From UBA4744 sp035282865 (GTDB lineage: Bacteria; Actinomycetota; Acidimicrobiia; Spongiisociales; UBA4744): DNA of 23,269 bases. The stretch spans positions 1 through 23,269 of the forward strand of contig DATEVB010000110.1 in assembly GCA_035282865.1 (NCBI GenBank), written 5' to 3'. The position numbers were made by a program, and so were the translations under genes. The notes beneath the pieces are model-generated. The model was given only the letters and a program-made list of their open reading frames with translations, searched no databases and was not told the DNA's origin. Below, piece after piece: positions 15,819 through 22,449 of the stretch (positions are counted from its first letter, which is position 1; every line of letters begins with the position of its first letter).

Positions 15819-15848
15819 CCCCGCCGGCTCGCTTGGCGGGCCGCGGGG
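15819..15848. repeat. Hairpin 2 upstream of lysS
   Basis: CCCCGC (15819-15824) pairs with GCGGGG (15843-15848), and GGCTCGC (15826-15832) pairs with GCGGGCC (15836-15842). This gives a 13-bp stem with one bulged C (15825), one T-G pair and a TTG loop. It starts 6 nt after hairpin 1 and ends 62 nt before the lysS ATG. No T-run follows. Confidence 0.55.
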
Positions 15849-15910
15849 AGACACCTGCCGGCATTGCGAAGACCGTGATGGCGAGACTCAGCACTAAGGT
15901 TTGCCGGCCA

Positions 15911-17437
15911 ATGAACGACGACCATCTCGAACCCCAGGCCGACATGGAGGCTCCCGATACCGATCCCCTCCACGCCCACCCCTTGACCGCTCTCCGTCTC
16001 GAGAAGGTCGAAGCGATGCGGGCGCGCGGAGAAGAGCCTTATCCGGTGCGTTTCGAACGCACGGCACGGTCCGTGGACCTCCACGCAGAGTTCGGGGATC
16101 TCGCGGCGGGACAGGAGACCGGCCAGGATGTGGCCGTGGCGGGCAGAGTGCTCAACCTGCGGCGGCTCGGGAAGCTCATCTTCGCGGTGCTCCAGGACGC
16201 ATGGGGCACGATCCAGTTGTTCGTCGATCGTAAGACGCTCGGCGACGACGCGTTCGAGTCTTTCGAGACCGTTGACTCGGGCGACTGGATCGGGTGCCGG
16301 GGTGAAGTGATGACCACCCGCCGTGGAGAATTGAGTGTCAGGCTCTCCGGTTTCGAGATGCTGTCCAAAGCCTTGCGGCCCCTACCCGAGAAGTGGCACG
16401 GGCTCCAAGACAAAGGACGCCGCTACCGCCAGCGTTACCTCGATCTGATCGTCAATGAGGATGCGCGTCGGGTAGCTACGGTCCGGGCCGGTGTCTTGTC
16501 CGAGTTGCGGAGACAATTCGAATCCCGCGGCTTCCTCGAAGTCGAGACTCCGGTGCTGCAAAGCCTGGCCGGAGGTGCGCTGGCCCGGCCGTTCGTCACC
16601 CACCACAACGCGCTGGACATCGACATGTACCTCCGGATCGCTACCGAACTCCACCTCAAGCGGCTGGTGGTGGGCGGGTTCGAGCGAGTGTTCGAGCTGA
16701 GCCGCGTCTTTCGCAACGAGGGCATCGACGCCACCCACAATCCCGAATTCACCACTCTCGAGGCCTACCAAGCCCTGGCCGATTACCACGACATCATGGA
16801 CCTGATGGAGGAGATCATCCCGGCGGTTGCGAATGCCGCCACGGGCGGGACCGTCGTCGAGTATCAGGGTCGTTCGGTCGATCTCACACCGCCCTATTCG
16901 CGTCGACCTCTGCTCGACCTCGTCTCGGAGGCGGTGGGCGAACCGGTGGGGTTCGACTGGACCTCCGATCGACTGGCCGATCTGCTGCGACGGCACGGGG
17001 CCGCTCCGCAACCCGGGTGGGGGCCCGGCAAGATGATCGCCGAGCTGTATGAAAACCTGGTCGAACCCCATCTTTGGGAACCGGTCTTCGTGATCGACCA
17101 TCCCAAGGAAACCTCACCGCTCGCCCGGATCCACCGCCAAGACCCCAACCTCACCGAACGGTTCGAATTGTTCGCAGGCAACATGGAACTCGTCAACGCC
17201 TTCAGTGAGCTGAACGATCCGGTCGACCAGCGCCTGCGATTCGAGCAGCAGGCCAAGGCCAAGGCACAGGGAGACGAAGAAGCCCACCCCATCGACGCGG
17301 ACTACCTGAGGGCGCTCGAGTACGGGCTGCCGCCTACCGGTGGGCTGGGGATCGGTGTGGACCGTTTGGTCATGTTGCTCACCGATCAGGCGACCATTCG
17401 TGAGGTGCTGTTGTTCCCGACCATGCGCCCGGAGTGA
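15911..17437 (+). CDS. lysS: Lysyl-tRNA synthetase, class II
   Basis: LysS charges tRNA-Lys with lysine. The 508-residue product has an OB-fold anticodon-binding domain (about 70-155) and the linker RRYRQRYLDLIVN. The class II catalytic core follows: a motif-1 region ending ETPVLQ, motif 2 in FELSRVFRNEGIDATHNPEF and motif 3 in TGGLGIGVDRLVML. I chose the ATG at 15911, which gives a normal length; the AAGG (15896-15899) upstream is rather far (11 nt), so in-frame starts at 15878 or 15875 remain possible. It ends convergent with the polyprenyl synthase gene, 45 bp apart, with no clear terminator between them. Confidence 0.95.
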   Translation: MNDDHLEPQADMEAPDTDPLHAHPLTALRLEKVEAMRARGEEPYPVRFERTARSVDLHAEFGDLAAGQETGQDVAVAGRVLNLRRLGKLIFAVLQDAWGTIQLFVDRKTLGDDAFESFETVDSGDWIGCRGEVMTTRRGELSVRLSGFEMLSKALRPLPEKWHGLQDKGRRYRQRYLDLIVNEDARRVATVRAGVLSELRRQFESRGFLEVETPVLQSLAGGALARPFVTHHNALDIDMYLRIATELHLKRLVVGGFERVFELSRVFRNEGIDATHNPEFTTLEAYQALADYHDIMDLMEEIIPAVANAATGGTVVEYQGRSVDLTPPYSRRPLLDLVSEAVGEPVGFDWTSDRLADLLRRHGAAPQPGWGPGKMIAELYENLVEPHLWEPVFVIDHPKETSPLARIHRQDPNLTERFELFAGNMELVNAFSELNDPVDQRLRFEQQAKAKAQGDEEAHPIDADYLRALEYGLPPTGGLGIGVDRLVMLLTDQATIREVLLFPTMRPE

Positions 17438-17482
17438 GGCGGGCGTGTCTATCTCCCTCCAGACTGAGGCGAAGCTCGCAGA

Positions 17483-18475
17483 TCAAGTTCGCGCGGCGGT
17501 GACGCGACCCAAGAGATACGAACCCAGCCGGCCGAGCACATCCTTGGCCTCTCCATCGGGGAGCGTCGTGACCGCCGACTGGGCGGCCGCCGCCCGGGCG
17601 GCCGCTTCTTCCAACGCCCGGTCAACGTACCCGCCGGATCGGACCAGGTCGATCACCTCGGCTACCGCTTCTTCCGGATAGGGGCGTGCCGATAACAGCT
17701 CGGAGATACGAGCGCCTTCCGGTCCGGCCAGCCCCATCAAGACCGGAAGGGTGAATTTGCCTTCACCGATGTCGGACCCGGCCGGCTTCCCGAGATAGCC
17801 GTCGGTGGCCACCAGATCGAGGGCGTCATCGGTGATCTGGAAAACCATGCCCAGTTCCCAGGCCCAGGTGCTGACGGCTTCGATGATCTCGGGTTCGGCG
17901 TCGGAGGCCATTGCGCCCAGCCGGGCCGACGTGCGGATCAGGCTGGCGGTCTTCCCCCCGATTATCCGGTAGTACTCAGGCGGTCCGTGGGACAGGTCGT
18001 GGTCCACTTGCAGTTCCAGAGTCTGACCCTCGACCAACTCGGCATAGGTGCGCGCCAGCAGCCGCACTGCTTCCTGCCCCAGGGTCGAGGCCGCCACCTC
18101 GGAAGCCCTCGCCATCAAGAAGTCGCCGGCGAGGATGGCGATCGTGTTGCTCCAATTGCTGTTGACGGACTCGGCCCCCCGCCGGGTGGTCGCTTCGTCG
18201 ATGACGTCGTCGTGGTACAGGCTTCCCAGGTGGATGAGCTCGACTGAGACTCCTGCATCGATGGCCCGGTGATCCTGGTGCGGGCCGAACTCGGCAGTTA
18301 GCTGGGCCAGTAGCGGCCGGAAGCGTTTTCCGCCGGCGAGGAGCCCGTGCTGGGCGATCTCAGTGAGAAAAGCATCGTCGGCTCGTGAAGCCTCGATCAG
18401 GCGTTTCTCGACGCGATCGAGACGCTCCCAGACCTGAGGGATCGGTATCAAATCGGTCAGTTCAGGGGTGTCCAT
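17483..18475 (-). CDS. Long-chain polyprenyl diphosphate synthase
   Basis: This 330-residue trans-prenyltransferase extends allylic diphosphates with isopentenyl diphosphate. It has both Asp-rich motifs, DDVID (89-93) and DDALD (216-220), plus GGKRFRP (48-54) and GGKTASL. The residues 4 and 5 before the first motif are small (Gly-Ser), which in this family fits a long-chain product such as a menaquinone side chain; the exact length cannot be read. I chose the ATG at 18475, with GGAG 6 nt upstream on the minus strand; upstream in-frame residues are unlike the family. It is divergent from clpC and is the only gene of the metabolic core on the minus strand. Confidence 0.92.
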   Translation of the reverse strand: MDTPELTDLIPIPQVWERLDRVEKRLIEASRADDAFLTEIAQHGLLAGGKRFRPLLAQLTAEFGPHQDHRAIDAGVSVELIHLGSLYHDDVIDEATTRRGAESVNSNWSNTIAILAGDFLMARASEVAASTLGQEAVRLLARTYAELVEGQTLELQVDHDLSHGPPEYYRIIGGKTASLIRTSARLGAMASDAEPEIIEAVSTWAWELGMVFQITDDALDLVATDGYLGKPAGSDIGEGKFTLPVLMGLAGPEGARISELLSARPYPEEAVAEVIDLVRSGGYVDRALEEAAARAAAAQSAVTTLPDGEAKDVLGRLGSYLLGRVTAART

Positions 18476-18520
18476 ACGGATCTCCGCTGATCGCGGTGCT
18501 GCATGGTAGTGAGGTCGCGG

Positions 18521-18547
18521 GCGTGGGCGGTCGGGACCTGCCCACGC
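18521..18547. repeat. Inverted repeat in the polyprenyl synthase leader
   Basis: GCGTGGGC (18521-18528) and GCCCACGC (18540-18547) are perfect 8-bp complements around an 11-nt loop that itself contains GGTC and GACC. It lies about 45 bp upstream of the polyprenyl synthase start, in the divergent gap to clpC. It could be an operator or an RNA hairpin. No T-run is present on either side. Confidence 0.5.
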
Positions 18548-18648
18548 CGGCGTAGTGTGATAAGAAGAACCCATACAGAAAGGCTCAAGTCAACGTCGAA
18601 CAAGCCGACGGAATGGAGAGAGGTGCGAGGCTAGGAAATGCCCATCGC

Positions 18649-18704
18649 TATACTGCCGGGGCGTACCCCTTTCAGACCGGTGGTGCGGATATTGGCTTAG
18701 GAGG
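18649..18704 (+). promoter_or_regulatory. Candidate clpC promoter -10 box and ribosome binding site
   Basis: TATACT (18649-18654) is a good sigma-70-type -10 box, but no good -35 hexamer is seen at the usual distance. AGGAGG (18699-18704) is a perfect Shine-Dalgarno sequence 8 nt before the GTG at 18713 and fixes the clpC start. I see no complete ClgR or HspR operator; only a half-site-like CTCAAGT occurs at 18584-18590. Confidence 0.45.
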
Positions 18705-18712
18705 CTGGTGCC

Positions 18713-21190
18713 GTGTTTGAACGGTTCACAGATCGAGCACGCAGAGTTGTGGTTCTCGCCCAGGAAGAAGCGCGCCTTCTCAATCACAACTACATAGGAA
18801 CCGAACACATCCTTCTCGGGCTGATCCACGAGGGTGAAGGGGTTGCCGCCAAGGGCCTGGAGTCGCTCGCCATCAGCCTCGATTCGGTTCGCACCCAGGT
18901 TGTCGAGATCATCGGCCAGGGACAGCAATCACCCAGCGGCCATATTCCCTTCACGCCCCGCGCCAAGAAAGTCCTCGAATTGAGTTTGCGGGAAGCGCTG
19001 CAATTAGGTCACAACTACATCGGCACCGAACACATTTTGCTCGGCCTCATTCGCGAGGGCGAAGGCGTAGCCGCCCAGGTCCTCCAGAAGCTGGGCGCCG
19101 ATCTCCCCAAGGTCCGGCAGACGGTCATCCAGCTCCTCTCGGGAGCGCCGTCCGAGGAGCAGACCGCCGCCACAGGTGGCCGCGAGAGTGGCCCGTCCGG
19201 GTCGACGGTGCTTGACCAGTTCGGTCGGAATCTCACCCAGATGGCCCGTGACCGCAAACTGGACCCGGTGATCGGCCGGCACCGCGAGATCGAGAGGGTC
19301 ATGCAGATCCTGTCCCGCCGGACCAAGAACAACCCGGTGTTGATCGGCGAGCCCGGGGTCGGGAAGACCGCAATTGTCGAGGGACTCGCCCAGCGGATCG
19401 TGGCCGGAGACGTCCCCGAGACGCTCGACGGTAAGCAGGTCTACACCCTTGATCTGGGGGCGTTGGTGGCCGGATCACGGTACCGCGGCGACTTCGAGGA
19501 GCGGCTCAAGAAGGTGCTCAAGGAGATTCGCACGCGCGGTGACATTCTCCTTTTCATCGATGAGATTCACACGCTGGTCGGGGCCGGGGCGGCTGAGGGC
19601 GCTATCGACGCGGCCAGCATCCTCAAACCGATGTTGGCTCGCGGTGAGTTGCAGACCATCGGTGCCACCACCCTGGAGGAGTACCGGAAGTACCTCGAAA
19701 AGGACTCGGCCCTGGAGCGACGGTTCCAGCCGGTCCGGGTCGATGAGCCGACGGTGGCAGACACGATCCAGATTCTGGATGGTCTGAAGGATCGGTACGA
19801 AGCTCACCACAACGTCCGGTTCACCCAGGGAGCCTTGGTCAGCGCTGCCAACCTGGCCGACCGGTACATCTCCGACCGGCACCTCCCCGATAAGGCCATC
19901 GACCTGATCGACGAGGCGGGAAGCCGGATGCGCATCAACCGCACCGGAGCTACACCCGAACTTAAAGAGCTCGACGGCAAGCTGATCACAATCCGTTCAC
20001 AGAAGACCGAGGCTGTCCAGGCTCAGCAGTTCGAACGGGCCGCTCAGCTCCGCGACCAGGAACGCTCCCTCATAGCCGATCGTGCCGAACGAGAGCGCGA
20101 GCTGAAGGCTGCCGGGATATCGAATGACTGGGTCATCGACGAAGAAGAGATCGCCGAGGTCTTGGCGCTGTGGACGGGCATCCCGGTGCACCGCTTGACC
20201 GAGGAAGAGACTGCCCGCCTCGTGAACATGGAAGATGAGCTCCACAAGCGCATCATCGGCCAGCACGATGCCATCGTCGCCGTCTCCAAGGCCATCCGCC
20301 GCACCCGGGCCGGGTTGAAGGACCCCAAGCGTCCCTCGGGATCGTTTATCTTCCTCGGACCGTCGGGAGTCGGTAAAACGGAGACCGCCAAGACCCTTGC
20401 CGAGTTCCTCTTCGGTGACGAGGCCGCCTTGATCCAGCTCGACATGTCCGAGTATATGGAGAAGCACACCGTCAGCCGCTTGGTCGGTTCACCGCCCGGG
20501 TACGTCGGTTACGACGAAGGTGGGCAGTTGACGGAGGCCGTACGGCGTAAGCCCTTCTCGGTGGTGCTGTTCGATGAGATCGAGAAAGCCCACCCGGACG
20601 TCTTCAACACCCTGCTGCAGATCCTCGAGGATGGGCGCCTCACCGACGCGCAAGGTCGAGTTGTCGACTTCAAGAACACGGTCATCATCATGACGTCCAA
20701 TCTCGGAACGGCCGAGCTTCGAAAGAAGGCGATCGGGTTCGTGGCCGAGGGTGAAGAGGTGACCTACGAGCACATGAAGACCAAGGTGACCGATCAGCTC
20801 AAGAAGCATTTCCGACCGGAGTTTCTCAACCGTATCGACGAGGTCATCGTCTTCCATGAACTCACCCTCGATGAGGTCAAGGAGATCGTCGACTTGATGC
20901 TGCAGCGGGTCCATGATCAGCTGAAGTCGCAAAGCCTGTTCCTCGCCCTGTCCGATGCCGCCAAGGTTCATCTGGCCGAAAAGGGGTACGACCCGGAACT
21001 GGGCGCCCGCCCGCTGCGCAGGGCTATCCAGCGCATGCTGGAAGATCCGTTGTCGGAGCGGGTCCTTCTGGGCGACTTCAAGGCCGGCATCACCATTGTG
21101 GTCGATCTCGACGGAGAGACCGGAGAGTTGGTCTTCGAAGTAGTAGAGGCGCCCGACCAGTCCCCGGTCGAGATGGCCGGAAGCGAGTAG
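18713..21190 (+). CDS. clpC: ATP-dependent Clp protease ATP-binding subunit ClpC
   Basis: ClpC is a ring-forming HSP100 unfoldase that feeds proteins to ClpP. The 825-residue product has two N-terminal Clp repeats (about 1-70 and 78-145), each with HNYIGTEHILLGLI. Nucleotide-binding domain 1 has Walker A GEPGVGKT (212-219) and Walker B FIDEIH (281-286). A UVR-like middle segment lies at about 430-460. Domain 2 has Walker A GPSGVGKT (549-556) and the KKHFRPEFLNRIDEVIVF block. A C-terminal D2-small domain completes it. The GTG at 18713 is set by AGGAGG 8 nt upstream. The place after lysS matches mycobacteria, where lsr2 lies between them; that gene is missing here. Confidence 0.97.
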   Translation: MFERFTDRARRVVVLAQEEARLLNHNYIGTEHILLGLIHEGEGVAAKGLESLAISLDSVRTQVVEIIGQGQQSPSGHIPFTPRAKKVLELSLREALQLGHNYIGTEHILLGLIREGEGVAAQVLQKLGADLPKVRQTVIQLLSGAPSEEQTAATGGRESGPSGSTVLDQFGRNLTQMARDRKLDPVIGRHREIERVMQILSRRTKNNPVLIGEPGVGKTAIVEGLAQRIVAGDVPETLDGKQVYTLDLGALVAGSRYRGDFEERLKKVLKEIRTRGDILLFIDEIHTLVGAGAAEGAIDAASILKPMLARGELQTIGATTLEEYRKYLEKDSALERRFQPVRVDEPTVADTIQILDGLKDRYEAHHNVRFTQGALVSAANLADRYISDRHLPDKAIDLIDEAGSRMRINRTGATPELKELDGKLITIRSQKTEAVQAQQFERAAQLRDQERSLIADRAERERELKAAGISNDWVIDEEEIAEVLALWTGIPVHRLTEEETARLVNMEDELHKRIIGQHDAIVAVSKAIRRTRAGLKDPKRPSGSFIFLGPSGVGKTETAKTLAEFLFGDEAALIQLDMSEYMEKHTVSRLVGSPPGYVGYDEGGQLTEAVRRKPFSVVLFDEIEKAHPDVFNTLLQILEDGRLTDAQGRVVDFKNTVIIMTSNLGTAELRKKAIGFVAEGEEVTYEHMKTKVTDQLKKHFRPEFLNRIDEVIVFHELTLDEVKEIVDLMLQRVHDQLKSQSLFLALSDAAKVHLAEKGYDPELGARPLRRAIQRMLEDPLSERVLLGDFKAGITIVVDLDGETGELVFEVVEAPDQSPVEMAGSE

Positions 21191-21207
21191 AGCGAGCGAA
21201 GCTCGCT
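21191..21207. terminator. Hairpin after clpC (possible terminator)
   Basis: AGCGAGC (21191-21197) and GCTCGCT (21201-21207) form a 7-bp stem with a GAA loop immediately after the clpC stop codon. A T-rich stretch occurs only about 20 nt later (21227-21238). It may end clpC transcription, helped by the larger inverted repeat that follows. Confidence 0.45.
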
Positions 21208-21251
21208 TCGCAGCGCCTGCTCTCGGTTTCTTGTTTTTCGTTCCTCGTATC

Positions 21252-21291
21252 CCTCCCCCGTGACGAGCAAAGCTCGTCGTACTGGGGGAGG
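21252..21291. repeat. Nested inverted repeat downstream of clpC
   Basis: CCTCCCCC (21252-21259) and GGGGGAGG (21284-21291) form an 8-bp outer stem. Inside it, ACGAGC (21263-21268) and GCTCGT (21272-21277) pair around an AAA loop. The inner core (CGAGC-AAA-GCTCG) echoes the CGAGC-GAA-GCTCG core of the hairpin directly after clpC. It lies between convergent clpC and the queuosine-salvage gene. It may be a two-way terminator or a copy of a dispersed palindromic element. Confidence 0.5.
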
Positions 21292-21359
21292 CGGCGAGCG
21301 GCTCGGCGGAGGGGGGTCGGTTCCCGCTAACCCGAGACGGTATTGGGGACAGCTGATTA

Positions 21360-22316
21360 TCAGTAGGCCATCGTGAGGGTCCGGTGGTGCTCGCCCATGG
21401 CACCCGCCCGGGGCCCCAGCACCGCCTGGTGCCATAGAAAGTAGTCGAGGGCAGGGGTCACGACCGAGTTGCCGTGCCGGTGCAGCGCCTCGGTGAGCTG
21501 TTGGCCGGCGTACACGGTTGCCCAGCGAATGGCCAGCTCCTCACCGCTGCCGGGCGGGATCAGGTGTCGAGCGTCGACCGCATCGGCCAGCTCGGGCTGG
21601 TAGTGGAGTATCCCGAAGTGGCGAAGCACCATAGGGAGCATGTAGTCGGGGTAGAGCGGGAACGTATCGAGCCCGGTGAATTCGATCCCGCTCCCGCAAG
21701 CCATCATGGCAGCACTCAAATGAGCCAGCTTGTCGAAGGCCAACAACCCCTGATCCGACTCCCACTCGTCCCGATATGAGGGGAAGGTGGACACCAGTCG
21801 CTCGACGGTCCCCGGCGCGGAGAACGCAGCGTCCTCAACGAGGTTGATGAAGTGGCCTTCCCACCGCTCGGCGAGGATTGCGCTGACCTGCTGGAGGACT
21901 CGACGTCTGGCCGGGATCAGCTGCAAGATGCCCGAACCGGCGAAGAAACACTCTGCGTCATCATCGTTCCAGTCAACGAACAAGGCCGTGGTCGGGCCAC
22001 GTTCACCACTAGCCATGGCCCGGACGAAACAGGCAAACACACCGGGTGCGTCGGTGAGCCTTTGACCGTGATGCTCGGTTGACCACATCTCCTCGCCCTC
22101 CGGGGGCCAGAGGCAGGCGAGCACCGAGACTGCCAGGCCGCAGAAATCGAACCAGTGCCGCGGGGTGCGATCGGCCGGGAGTCCCGGGTAGTCCCAGGCC
22201 GGCAGGGGGAAAGCCTCGGATCGCCAAGATAAAGCCAGCCGTTCGACGGCTCCGGCATCAACGTGGACTCCCCAACCGGGTGGCGGAGCGACACTCCTGA
22301 TATCGACACCGTGCAT
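21360..22316 (-). CDS. Queuosine-5'-phosphate N-glycosylase/hydrolase-like protein (DUF2419, Qng1 family)
   Basis: The 318-residue protein matches the queuosine-salvage family by pattern: WFDFCGLAVSVLACLWPPEGE (read in two parts, 55-70 and 71-75), EGHFINLVEDA (153-163), STFPSYRDE (176-184), LYPDYMLPMVLRHFGIL (221-237) and EELAIRWATV. The Asp-Tyr pair (224-225) corresponds to the conserved DYRVPQ active-site region. Known members release queuine base from queuosine 5'-phosphate, allowing re-use of the base by tRNA-guanine transglycosylase. The ATG at 22316 has no good Shine-Dalgarno sequence, so the start is uncertain by several residues. It is divergent from the nucleoside-binding lipoprotein gene, 133 bp away. 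Confidence 0.75.
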   Translation of the reverse strand: MHGVDIRSVAPPPGWGVHVDAGAVERLALSWRSEAFPLPAWDYPGLPADRTPRHWFDFCGLAVSVLACLWPPEGEEMWSTEHHGQRLTDAPGVFACFVRAMASGERGPTTALFVDWNDDDAECFFAGSGILQLIPARRRVLQQVSAILAERWEGHFINLVEDAAFSAPGTVERLVSTFPSYRDEWESDQGLLAFDKLAHLSAAMMACGSGIEFTGLDTFPLYPDYMLPMVLRHFGILHYQPELADAVDARHLIPPGSGEELAIRWATVYAGQQLTEALHRHGNSVVTPALDYFLWHQAVLGPRAGAMGEHHRTLTMAY

Positions 22317-22433
22317 ATCCCATTATCCATCACGAGATTGTGACCATCGGCCTTGGGTTTCAGCTGGGATGGCCCGGCCGGTACTACTACACTTCACATA
22401 GCGGGATAGAGCATTCCCGTGGGAGTTTCCACT

Positions 22434-22439
22434 AGGAGG
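22434..22439 (+). promoter_or_regulatory. Ribosome binding site of the BMP lipoprotein gene
   Basis: AGGAGG is a perfect Shine-Dalgarno sequence 10 nt before the ATG at 22450 and fixes that start. Confidence 0.75.
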
Positions 22440-22449
22440 CCATCCAACC

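Larger units (their letters stand above)
15698..15910. other. Leader/intergenic region before lysS with two strong tandem hairpins
   Basis: This 213-bp gap between coaX and lysS contains two strong GC-rich hairpins (separate entries) and no recognisable gene. The lysS frame is open back to 15758, but the hairpins and the lack of family resemblance suggest untranslated sequence. A weak TGG-rich element (GGTGGTTGGAACCG, 15769-15782) recalls part of a T-box but lacks the full consensus. Confidence 0.4.

Noticed and set aside
15758..15910. N-terminal extension of lysyl-tRNA synthetase
   Set aside because: The region holds two strong hairpins and does not resemble the enzyme; the ATG at 15911 gives normal length.
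18584..18590. HspR (HAIR) or ClgR operator upstream of clpC
   Set aside because: Only a single half-site-like CTCAAGT is present, without the inverted partner at the required spacing; no ClgR palindrome is seen.
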